Under the pieces are notes generated by a model. It was not told the DNA's origin. It searched no databases and was given only the letters and a program-made list of their open reading frames with translations. From Arthrobacter sp. JZ12 (GTDB lineage Bacteria; Actinomycetota; Actinomycetes; Actinomycetales; Micrococcaceae), in the NCBI RefSeq assembly GCF_035189165.1, contig NZ_CP045246.1:62001-126000 (forward strand): a stretch of 64,000 bases of DNA. Direction: 5' to 3'. This document shows positions 55,916 to 62,740 of this stretch, piece after piece (position 1 is the first letter of the stretch; each line of letters starts with the position of its first letter). The translations under genes were made by a program, and so were the position numbers.

Positions 55916-56542
55916 CTACGACTCCTTGACGATGATTGTTCCGACGTGCGTGGCGACCTTCCGGATGGCTTGGGAGACCGCGATCAGCTGGTTCGCGAGA
56001 TCCCGGTGTCGAACGTAGACCAGCGGTTTGTGGTCATTGAGGAGTTCGGCGCACCAGGTCCTGTGGGTGCGTTCGGCTCGCTTGGACAGGCGCACTATTT
56101 CGATCCAATAATCCTCCAGATCGTCCAGCGAGGTGAGCTGGCGCATCGCCTCCGCGGTGAGCTCGGCCTGTCGTGTAATTACCTCAAGCTGCTCTGTGGC
56201 ACGGCGGCTGATCTTGCTGAGTTTGTAGAGGGCGAGGAGTTCGCCGGCACCGTCAAGCTCCTCCATTGCCTCGCTCAACAGGCGGGAAAGCGCATAGAGG
56301 TCTTCCCGCGGAAGGGGATTGATGAAGCTGGTGCGCATCGAGGTGAGCAGCGCGTAGTGCAGGTCGGTGGCCTTGCCTTCGTGCTGGTGCAGCTCTTCAG
56401 AGAGTTCGCCGTAGGAGTCGGGCGAGGCGCCGAGAATGGCGGACATGCTGCCGACGCCGAGCACCAGTTGCTGAGCCATACCGGAGAGGAGTTCGAGTCC
56501 TGCGTTCTCCTGGGGGAAGAGGCGGAGCTTCACAAAGGTCAC
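55916..56542 (-). CDS. DUF47-family Pit accessory protein (PhoU-like)
   Basis: This 208-residue all-helical protein matches the DUF47 family that partners Pit transporters, and in fold resembles PhoU. Features are the RLFPQENAGLELLSGMAQQLV start and Glu/Asp-rich helices. It lies directly before pit with no gap, so it is the first gene of a DUF47-pit operon. A GTTCATGCAAC-like unit (complement of 56549-56559) precedes it, a weak match to the PHO-box half-site. Confidence 0.9.
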   Translation of the reverse strand: MTFVKLRLFPQENAGLELLSGMAQQLVLGVGSMSAILGASPDSYGELSEELHQHEGKATDLHYALLTSMRTSFINPLPREDLYALSRLLSEAMEELDGAGELLALYKLSKISRRATEQLEVITRQAELTAEAMRQLTSLDDLEDYWIEIVRLSKRAERTHRTWCAELLNDHKPLVYVRHRDLANQLIAVSQAIRKVATHVGTIIVKES

Positions 56543-56783
56543 CTAGGGTTGCATGAACGGTTGCTTCCTAAGGATACCCGCGGTGAAGAGCGGCCCGATT
56601 ATACGCCCGCTTACTATGTGCGCGCCGTCGGAGGACATAAAAGTGGCGCCGAACCGGGAGCGCCTCTCGGCGGAAGGCCGCTCGAAGCGGCTGAATGTTG
56701 AAGCCCGGGGGTTCCACGGTCCGACACCAGTTTCAGTCTGCTACTCACCCGCGTGCATGTCAACGCAAACGACGACGGCGGGT

Positions 56784-57167
56784 TACTCCACGCCCGAGGT
56801 GCCGGCACCTGAACCGAACGTCCACCAGCGGCCAGGCTCTGCGATCGGGAACCTGCGGCCGGAAAGGACGTCCGGGAGAACCCTCACGAAGTGGTCCTTC
56901 TCTCCGGCTTCCCCAAGGAAACAGCGGGAGCGAAAAGGAGGCCACGACGTCGTCGGGTCGATTCATCAGCTATGCGGTGCCCCGGATAACCACGCTCCAG
57001 GCGATGCCGGAGTCGGGGTTCACCCCGTCCGCTTCAAGCGCGACCCTCGCGCTGCCGAAGAGGGCCTTCAGCTTAGAGCCGGCGCGGGTTTGAAAAATCA
57101 CGGTCCCGTGATCGGTGACGAGATTCACCGGAAGAATGTCCGGCCCGTCGTCGTCGGCTGCTAGTCC
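56784..57167 (-). pseudogene. decayed pyridoxamine-5'-phosphate-oxidase-family (PPOX) gene
   Basis: Reading leftwards, the sequence encodes DGPDILPVNLVTDHGTVIFQ, then TRAGSKLKALF and SGIAWSVVIRGTA, classic PPOX flavin-binding segments, then an in-frame TAG (56970-56972). In the same frame it continues LMNRPDDVV, SFSLPLFPWG. At the CCCC run 56911-56914 one extra base shifts the frame; in the next frame it continues GEKDHFVRVLPDVLSGRRF, PIAEPGRWW to a TAA at 56784. The first ~20 residues normally present are missing. So the gene has a 5' truncation, a nonsense codon and a frameshift. Confidence 0.8.
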
Positions 57168-57808
57168 AGTTCTCCGCGGCGCCACGAAGCAGCAGCGTGT
57201 TCGAGATCTTCGGCTGTCTTCACCAGCTGATGGGAACTCCGGGTGAGCTTGCTGGCATGTGAGCCGTTGGAGGCTTCGGCGTCGTCGGCGTGGTTGGTCT
57301 GGCCGAGCGCGACAACGCGACAGAACGCGGCGAAGCGCTCCAGTGCGACGTCGAATTCACCGTCGAAGGCGCCCGAAAGGATGGTGTCCGCCATCTGGCG
57401 CACTTCGTCCGCACCCGGCGGTTCCGCGACTCCAGCCACCACTTTCGAAACCTGCGCCACTTCCTTGCCCGCTTTGAAGTAGGCCGCAATGCGTTCGGGA
57501 TTCTGCTGGGTTGCGGCCCGCAGCGCGTACAGCCGCCAGAGGGCACCGGGGAGGGATCGCGCGGGACTTTCCGCCCACAGCTCGGCGATGGCTTCAAGGC
57601 CCTGCTGGTCAGCGAGCTTGACGAGCCGCTCGGTCACTGCAGGATCATCCGCCTCCCGGCCGTGGTGCACCAGAGCATGCGCGGAGAGGTGGGCGGCTTC
57701 GGACACGCGCGAGGGGTCGGCGCCGCCGGCGAAGATCTCGAAATCCGTCGGGGCGAACGGCTTCGGTTTGTGATGCCGGGGACTGTTGTTGATGTACTCG
57801 CCGTCCAT
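57161..57808 (-). CDS. conserved actinobacterial hypothetical protein
   Basis: This 215-residue, mostly helical protein begins with YINNSPRHHKPKPFAPTDFE and has LPGALWRLYALRA and ILSGAFDGEFDVALERFAAF segments. It resembles a conserved actinobacterial family that is often (wrongly) labelled a polymerase subunit; I assign no function. There is no signal peptide or membrane helix. It lies upstream of the PPOX pseudogene on the same strand, overlapping its remnant by a few bases, which may mark a deletion junction. Confidence 0.75.
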   Translation of the reverse strand: MDGEYINNSPRHHKPKPFAPTDFEIFAGGADPSRVSEAAHLSAHALVHHGREADDPAVTERLVKLADQQGLEAIAELWAESPARSLPGALWRLYALRAATQQNPERIAAYFKAGKEVAQVSKVVAGVAEPPGADEVRQMADTILSGAFDGEFDVALERFAAFCRVVALGQTNHADDAEASNGSHASKLTRSSHQLVKTAEDLEHAAASWRRGELD

Positions 57809-57945
57809 GTGTCGAGAATACTCCTGAGCCTATGAGCGGGCTAGGCAAACGGAGCGTCCCGACGGGCGCCACACAGCGCGGGTTGCCCTCGCTGCAATAG
57901 CGTGCGATAAAGTAGAACCGTCGATTCGGCATGCCCGGACGGCGA

Positions 57946-58021
57946 GGGCCTTTAGCTCAGTTGGTAGAGCATCGGACTTTTAATCCGTGGGTCGTGGGTT
58001 CGAGCCCCACAGGGCCCACCA
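57946..58021 (+). tRNA. tRNA-Lys(UUU)
   Basis: This 76-base gene includes an encoded CCA. The acceptor stem GGGCCTT pairs with AGGGCCC, the D-arm is GCTCAGTTGGTAGAGC, the anticodon loop CTTTTAA holds TTT, and the T-arm is GTGGGTTCGAGCCCCAC. It is a lone tRNA gene. I see no second copy of its 3' end in the window, so no attachment-site duplication. Confidence 0.97.
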
Positions 58022-58044
58022 CGTGACATTCCTCCTGCTATTCC

Positions 58045-58062
58045 ACGCGGGAATCTCCGCGT
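58045..58062 (+). terminator. possible hairpin after tRNA-Lys
   Basis: ACGCGG (58045-58050) and CCGCGT (58057-58062) form a 6-bp stem with a 6-base loop 24 bases after the tRNA. There is no T-run, so termination is doubtful. Confidence 0.35.
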
Positions 58063-58160
58063 TGCTATCCGGCAACATCCATTGACTCATCGCATGCCGT
58101 GAGCCTGTACTGGAAGGAGTCCTTTCCGTCTATTCGTGCCCAGCGCCGGGAGGAAGACCG

Positions 58161-58772
58161 ATGCCGGTCCCGTTGGCAACACCAGTTCAGGCGGCGCTCG
58201 CCGTCGCCGTTATCTGGATGCTGACCGCGCTCACAGCCGCAGCCGTATCCCGGACCCTGTCCACCACTCCCGCCCAGGACGGAGACGGCGTTTTCTGGTA
58301 CGGCTTCACCGGTGGTTTTGGTTGCCTCTGCGCTATAGCGGGCGCCATGGTTCTCATCCCCGAGGCGACAGCCGTCGTTGGGCTGGCGGGCGTTCTGGGC
58401 ATTGGAATGGCAAGCGGCTGGGTCTGGCGCGGTGAGCAGGAGCGCGTGTCCCGCCGTCGTCGGTTGCAGCTTGAGGCTGCCCGATCTGCCGTGCGTGCCC
58501 GGCACGAGTCCATCCTGCAGCGCTGGGTGAGTTATGAACTGGATCCGGCGGTCGCAATCGACTATCCCGACATGACCGACGTGCGGCGTCCGGAGACTGC
58601 CCGCCTTGTGCGGGCGATGCGTACCGCAGCGGTGCTGCGTGAGCAGGTAGACGGCGACGACGACGGTGCTGCCGCGGACTACGGCCTCGCGGTGGGTGAG
58701 CTCGAATCGGCCTTCGAGGCCGCCGAGCGGGCGGCTGGAGCTCATTCGACCGAGCGGAGGGAGGGCCGATAG
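58161..58772 (+). CDS. membrane protein of unknown function
   Basis: This 203-residue protein has three N-terminal transmembrane helices (residues 7-90) followed by a basic, helical cytoplasmic tail (RGEQERVSRRRRLQLEAARSAVRARHE) of about 110 residues. No domain is recognised. It lies 139 bases after the tRNA and 36 bases before a secreted-nuclease-like gene. The tail may form a coiled coil. Confidence 0.7.
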   Translation: MPVPLATPVQAALAVAVIWMLTALTAAAVSRTLSTTPAQDGDGVFWYGFTGGFGCLCAIAGAMVLIPEATAVVGLAGVLGIGMASGWVWRGEQERVSRRRRLQLEAARSAVRARHESILQRWVSYELDPAVAIDYPDMTDVRRPETARLVRAMRTAAVLREQVDGDDDGAAADYGLAVGELESAFEAAERAAGAHSTERREGR

Positions 58773-58808
58773 GCTGGATTTGTCATCCAGGATCGAAGGG
58801 GACAATCC

Positions 58809-60089
58809 ATGGGTTCAGCACGCATCCTCCGCCGTCGCGCCGTGGCCGTTCTTACGGCCGGTGTTATCGCAACTACCGGGGTCACGGTATCGGCATCCTC
58901 AGCAGTCGCAGGAGCAGGCAGCAGCAAGGCTGACTCGGCGGAGCGGCGCAACGGGAAGATGAACGTTCGATTCGCCACCTATAACGCGAGCCTTAACCGC
59001 TCGGTTGAGGGCGCGCTGGTGGCCGACCTCAGCACGGGCACCAATGAGCAGGCGCGGAACATCGCCGAGGTCATCCAGATCAACAACCCGGACGTCGTTC
59101 TCCTCAACGAATTCGACTACGACGCCGAATTCCGCGCTGCGAACCTCTTCCGCGCCAATTACCTGGAGGTCAGCCAGAACGGAAAGGCTCCGGTTTCCTA
59201 CCCCTACGTCTACACCGCGCCCTCCAATACGGGCGTGGACAGCGGGATGGACCTGAACAATGACGGCACCGTGGGCGGCCCCGACGACGCGTTCGGATTC
59301 GGAGAGTTTGAAGGCCAGTACGGCATGGTGCTCTACTCCAAATACCCCATTGACACCGAGAAAGTCCGTACGTTCCAGACCTTCCTGTGGAAGGACATGC
59401 CGGGTGCGCTCCTGCCCGATGACCCGGCCACGCCGGACGGCGACGACTGGTTCTCCGACGAAGAGCTCGCCGCTGTCCGCCTGTCCAGCAAGTCCCACTG
59501 GGATGTACCGGTGACTATCGGGAACTCCACCGTCCACGTGTTGGCCAGCCATCCCACTCCGCCCGTTTTCGATGGCGAGGAAGATCGGAACGGCCGGCGG
59601 AACAGCGACGAAATCCGGTTCTGGGCGGACTACATCCGCGGTGGCAAGCATGCGTCCTATATCTACGACGACGACGGCGGCCGGGGCGGTCTCGAGCGAC
59701 GTGCTGAATTCGTGGTGATGGGCGACCTCAACAGCGATCCCCTTGATGGCGACTCGCGCCCGGGATCGATCGCCCAATTATTGGAGCTGAAGGAGCTGCG
59801 GGACCCGCAACCGTCAGCCGAGGGTGCCGCGGAGGCGTCTACCCTGCAGGGAAGAGTCAACCTTGAGCACCGGAGCGATCCGGCAATGGATACCGCGGAC
59901 TTCGAGGATGTGGCCGCGGGCAATATCCGTGTCGACTACGTCCTCCCGTCCAGGGGTCTGAAGGTGCGGGATTCGGCGATCTTTTGGCCGCGGGCCGGAA
60001 CACCCGGATCTGAGTTGACGGGCATTTTCCCGTTCCCCACCAGTGATCATCGGCTCGTGTACGTCGACGTAGAGGTGCCCAAGCGGTAG
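58809..60089 (+). CDS. secreted endonuclease/exonuclease/phosphatase-family protein
   Basis: This 426-residue protein has a signal peptide (residues 1-34; basic RRRAVAVLTAGVIATTG and an AVA-type cleavage). The mature part is an EEP fold: MNVRFATYNASLNR (metal-binding Asn), VVLLNEFDYD (metal-binding Glu), the long loop with DHRLVYVDVEV at the end (catalytic Asp-His) and VVMGDLNSDPLDGDSRPG. It may cleave nucleic acid, phosphodiesters or sugar phosphates outside the cell. Function not assigned further. Confidence 0.88.
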   Translation: MGSARILRRRAVAVLTAGVIATTGVTVSASSAVAGAGSSKADSAERRNGKMNVRFATYNASLNRSVEGALVADLSTGTNEQARNIAEVIQINNPDVVLLNEFDYDAEFRAANLFRANYLEVSQNGKAPVSYPYVYTAPSNTGVDSGMDLNNDGTVGGPDDAFGFGEFEGQYGMVLYSKYPIDTEKVRTFQTFLWKDMPGALLPDDPATPDGDDWFSDEELAAVRLSSKSHWDVPVTIGNSTVHVLASHPTPPVFDGEEDRNGRRNSDEIRFWADYIRGGKHASYIYDDDGGRGGLERRAEFVVMGDLNSDPLDGDSRPGSIAQLLELKELRDPQPSAEGAAEASTLQGRVNLEHRSDPAMDTADFEDVAAGNIRVDYVLPSRGLKVRDSAIFWPRAGTPGSELTGIFPFPTSDHRLVYVDVEVPKR

Positions 60090-60344
60090 GAGCCCTAAAA
60101 TGACGGTTGATTGAGAAATCCCAATGGGTTAGCTTTGACTTATGGAGACATTGATTTTCGAGTAGACGTCCGGCTGCCGAGTCAGCCGAGCACCACTTCA
60201 ACCATCGAAATCAACCGTGTTGAGGCTTCGCCTCCAGGTATGTTTCCACCTCTTTCTCCGGCAACCACAGCGTAGGCGCGCTTCCGCGTGCGCTGCGCTG
60301 TCTCCTGAAGGTGGCTCAACCGGTTCGAAGATCCAAGGAGAGCA

Positions 60345-60557
60345 ATGACCCAGCAAGAGAACACTCAGCCCCTTACCGTGTACATGTCGGACACCGCTGC
60401 CCGAAAGCTGTCGGACGATCCGCGTGCCCAGCAGGCACTGGCCCGGAAGAATTCTCCGTTCGGGGATCTGGACAGTGCACACAGTACGGGCCGCAGGCAC
60501 AAGGCCGACCACGCCAGCTCACGACAGGGAAAGCGCGAAAAGAAGGTTCGCTGGTAA
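60345..60557 (+). CDS. small basic hypothetical protein
   Basis: This 70-residue hydrophilic protein ends in a very basic tail (RRHKADHASSRQGKREKKVRW). It has no domain I recognise. The ATG follows AAGGAGAGC. The 255 bases before it (60090-60344) hold no gene; they include an AT-richer stretch near 60100-60160 that may be a promoter. Confidence 0.6.
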   Translation: MTQQENTQPLTVYMSDTAARKLSDDPRAQQALARKNSPFGDLDSAHSTGRRHKADHASSRQGKREKKVRW

Positions 60558-60625
60558 AACCGGTTAAATTGGGACTGGCTCCGCGTTCTGCGTATGGGGG
60601 GATCGCAGAATGGGGAGCCAGCTCT

Positions 60626-60646
60626 CCAACTATACTTCACAGTTGG
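60626..60646 (+). promoter_or_regulatory. inverted repeat overlapping a -10-like box
   Basis: CCAACT (60626-60631) and AGTTGG (60641-60646) are inverted repeats 9 bases apart. TATACT (60631-60636), a good -10 hexamer, lies inside. It is 38 bases before the tandem-HTH gene start, so it is a candidate autoregulatory operator for that protein. Confidence 0.55.
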
Positions 60647-60673
60647 GGTCCGAAGTCCAGCTGAAAGGTGATG

Positions 60674-61408
60674 ATGACAGTCACAGCTAAAGAGTTTCAG
60701 CTGTGGCGCACCCGCATCGCACCTGATGTGACTGTTTCGGACCTGTGCCGCAGGGCCGGCATCAAGCGCTCCACGCTGGCGCAGCAGCTGGTGCGCGGAA
60801 AAGTCTCGATTGAAACCGTGGTCAGCGTGGCCCGAGCCTACGGGGTATCTCCCATCGAGGCGCTGAGTGAGTTCGACGGCTACCGGGATCTGGCAGCGGG
60901 AATGAAACCGCCGACCGCGGACGAGTATCTGAGCCAGGTCTCACCAATGGACCTGCTGCGGCTTATCCTCGGACGCAGTGAGGATTCCGACGCCGTCGGC
61001 CGCCCCCTGAGCTTTCAACTGGCACCCCTGCCCCACCGCTATTCGGTGAGGACCTGGTTTGACGCCGTTGATCACGGCGAGCTCCGCTCGACTCTCACGT
61101 TCAGGACGGGCATCGCCCCCCAGAACCTGTCCGCGCAGCTCAGCGCAGGCCGGCTGAGCAACCAGTTATGCGTAGAAGTCGCGCGGATAGCCGACGTGTC
61201 CCTCGCCAACGGACTGGTGGTCACCGGACTGCTTACGCCCGAAGAGGGTGGCTGGGCTGAGAACGGGCGCGAAGAGGTGTTGAGCTCGCTGCCCGATTCC
61301 GAGATCATCCTTCTTGCCCGGGACCGGCTGGACGGACTCGGGAAGCGGTTGCGCAAGCAGGAACAGGACGATTCCCGCGACCAGGCAGTATGGGAGAACC
61401 TCGGATGA
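60674..61408 (+). CDS. regulator with two tandem helix-turn-helix domains
   Basis: This 244-residue cytosolic protein has an N-terminal XRE-like HTH (VSDLCRRAGIKRSTLAQQL with RGKVS, then VVSVARAYGVSP) and a second, similar unit in the C-terminal half (STLTFRTGIAPQNLSAQL with AGRLS, then CVEVARIADVSLANGL). The two share an RxGI...QL..G..S......VAR...VS pattern, so they look like an internal duplication. A polar C-terminus follows. The ATG at 60674 was preferred; GTG 60668 and ATG 60671 are also in frame. It overlaps the next gene by 4 bases. Confidence 0.7.
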   Translation: MTVTAKEFQLWRTRIAPDVTVSDLCRRAGIKRSTLAQQLVRGKVSIETVVSVARAYGVSPIEALSEFDGYRDLAAGMKPPTADEYLSQVSPMDLLRLILGRSEDSDAVGRPLSFQLAPLPHRYSVRTWFDAVDHGELRSTLTFRTGIAPQNLSAQLSAGRLSNQLCVEVARIADVSLANGLVVTGLLTPEEGGWAENGREEVLSSLPDSEIILLARDRLDGLGKRLRKQEQDDSRDQAVWENLG

Positions 61409-62148
61409 GCCCGGCAATACTGATCCAGTTGGTGGCGTTGGTACTCAGTGTTCTTCTTACCCTCATACGCCTACCGGATGCCCTGCGGGGCAAGGGTCGC
61501 ATCATGTTTTTCGCGGGCGTGCTGCTCTCTCTCGCGGTCGCACTCAGTCTCGAACCGATTTACCTGTCCGTGGATGCTTTGATGGGCGGCGTCAATCTGG
61601 CGAACCTTGTCATCCGGTTCAGCCTGTACGGGGTCATGATGCTACTGGGCATCCGGTGTGCCGCGGCCTTCGGGTCTGAGCGCGCGCGGAAACTGGTTGG
61701 AGGTGCTGCGGGACTGATAATGCTCGGGCTCACCGCGGGTGTTACCGCAGTTCTGTTCGGCCTGAGCGACCTGCCCGAATCTTCAACAGGACTTCGGGCG
61801 TACCACGATGATCAGTCCACAGTTCAGTGGTATGCCGAGATGGGTCGGATCTACCCCGCTTATGTAGCTGCCTGTCTGGTGGGTCCTGCGATTGCCCGTG
61901 CCCGTTACCGCCCAGCTCGTCCCGCCCACCGACTGGGGGCGGGACTGATGGCGGCGGGGTTCTCAATGATTATTGTGTTTGCCGCCCTGAAGCTGCTGCC
62001 CATCGCCATCGGGGACGCAGATGTGCTGTTGCCCTTCGGCGCGATCGTGTTGGTGGTTATCGGTTTGGTTCTGTTCTGGGCGTCAGCAAAATGGGCCAGC
62101 AGAGCAAACCCCGTCAACCGCCTGGCGGACGAGCAGCGACCCCTTTAA
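61405..62148 (+). CDS. seven-helix membrane protein coupled to the HTH gene
   Basis: This 247-residue protein has about seven transmembrane helices and short loops, for example AILIQLVALVLSVLLTLIRL at the N-terminus and VLLPFGAIVLVVIGLVLFW at the C-terminus. The outline recalls the MAB_1171c-type putative transporters that pair with XRE regulators, but the match is weak. Its ATG overlaps the HTH stop (ATGA), so they form a two-gene unit. Substrate or signal unknown. Confidence 0.65.
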   Translation: MSPAILIQLVALVLSVLLTLIRLPDALRGKGRIMFFAGVLLSLAVALSLEPIYLSVDALMGGVNLANLVIRFSLYGVMMLLGIRCAAAFGSERARKLVGGAAGLIMLGLTAGVTAVLFGLSDLPESSTGLRAYHDDQSTVQWYAEMGRIYPAYVAACLVGPAIARARYRPARPAHRLGAGLMAAGFSMIIVFAALKLLPIAIGDADVLLPFGAIVLVVIGLVLFWASAKWASRANPVNRLADEQRPL

Positions 62149-62232
62149 TGCTTTCGGAGGATTTTTTCGACCAAATCGCGAAACACAGTTCACGATTTCA
62201 TCATGCTGTGTCAAAATTATGATTATGTAACT

Positions 62233-62258
62233 CCCGCTGACCGTGGGGGGTCAGCGGG
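62233..62258. terminator. terminator-like hairpin
   Basis: CCCGCTGACC (62233-62242) and GGTCAGCGGG (62249-62258) form a 10-bp stem with a 6-base loop between the membrane-protein gene and ptsH. It precedes a second, stronger terminator. Confidence 0.75.
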
Positions 62259-62269
62259 TTACACGCAGC

Positions 62270-62307
62270 AATAGGTGCGTCCATTAGAACGGGTGGACGC
62301 ACCTATT
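62270..62307. terminator. strong intrinsic terminator
   Basis: AATAGGTGCGTCCA (62270-62283) and TGGACGCACCTATT (62294-62307) form a perfect 14-bp stem, followed on the + strand by GTTTTTG. It closes the HTH-membrane operon and can also stop ptsH transcription on the - strand. Confidence 0.92.
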
Positions 62308-62383
62308 GTTTTTGTTGCTTGTGCTTGTGCTTGTTGCGGATTCTGCGGGGAGGCCGGCATGGGCCTCCCCGGGTCTGCTGCCG

Positions 62384-62659
62384 TCAGGCGTCGTGGTCAG
62401 TTTCGAGGATCCGCACCAGCGAGTCCAAATGGTCCCCCGCGCCGTCGTCCTCCGAACGAAGAACCACCACATCGCCGTGCTCGGCACCCAGGCTCATCAG
62501 GGAAAGGATGCTCGAGGCATCCATGGCCTCGTCTGCGGGACTGTCCTCGTGGGCAATTGTGACCTCAACCGGAAGTTCTCCGGCCGCTTCGGCAAAGATG
62601 GCTGCCGGACGCGCGTGCAGGCCGACCCTGCTGGCTACTGTTGCTTTGCGTTCGATCAT
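62384..62659 (-). CDS. ptsH: HPr phosphocarrier protein
   Basis: This 91-residue general PTS protein carries phosphate on His15 (VGLHARPAA) from enzyme I to sugar-specific EIIA units and to DhaM. The Ser of the SSILSLMSL helix corresponds to the regulatory Ser46 region. The tail is acidic. It lies 81 bases downstream of the fructose-type permease gene on the same strand, the usual actinobacterial fru-cluster position. Confidence 0.95.
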   Translation of the reverse strand: MIERKATVASRVGLHARPAAIFAEAAGELPVEVTIAHEDSPADEAMDASSILSLMSLGAEHGDVVVLRSEDDGAGDHLDSLVRILETDHDA

Positions 62660-62740
62660 GATCTTCCTTCCGGTTGAAGTTTCCGTTGCTGAGCCTACAG
62701 GCGATCTATGCCGGCCGTGGCAGCGAATTTCGGTTGAGGG

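Noticed and set aside
57946-58021. tRNA-Lys as an integration site for a mobile element.
   Set aside because: No second copy of the tRNA 3' end and no integrase gene occur in the window; the nearby pseudogene looks like ordinary decay.
62173-62211. Inverted-repeat-like AAATCG...CGATTT and ACACAG...CTGTGT in an AT-rich stretch after the seven-helix gene.
   Set aside because: Short arms, no conserved context and no gene start close enough on either strand to make an operator convincing.
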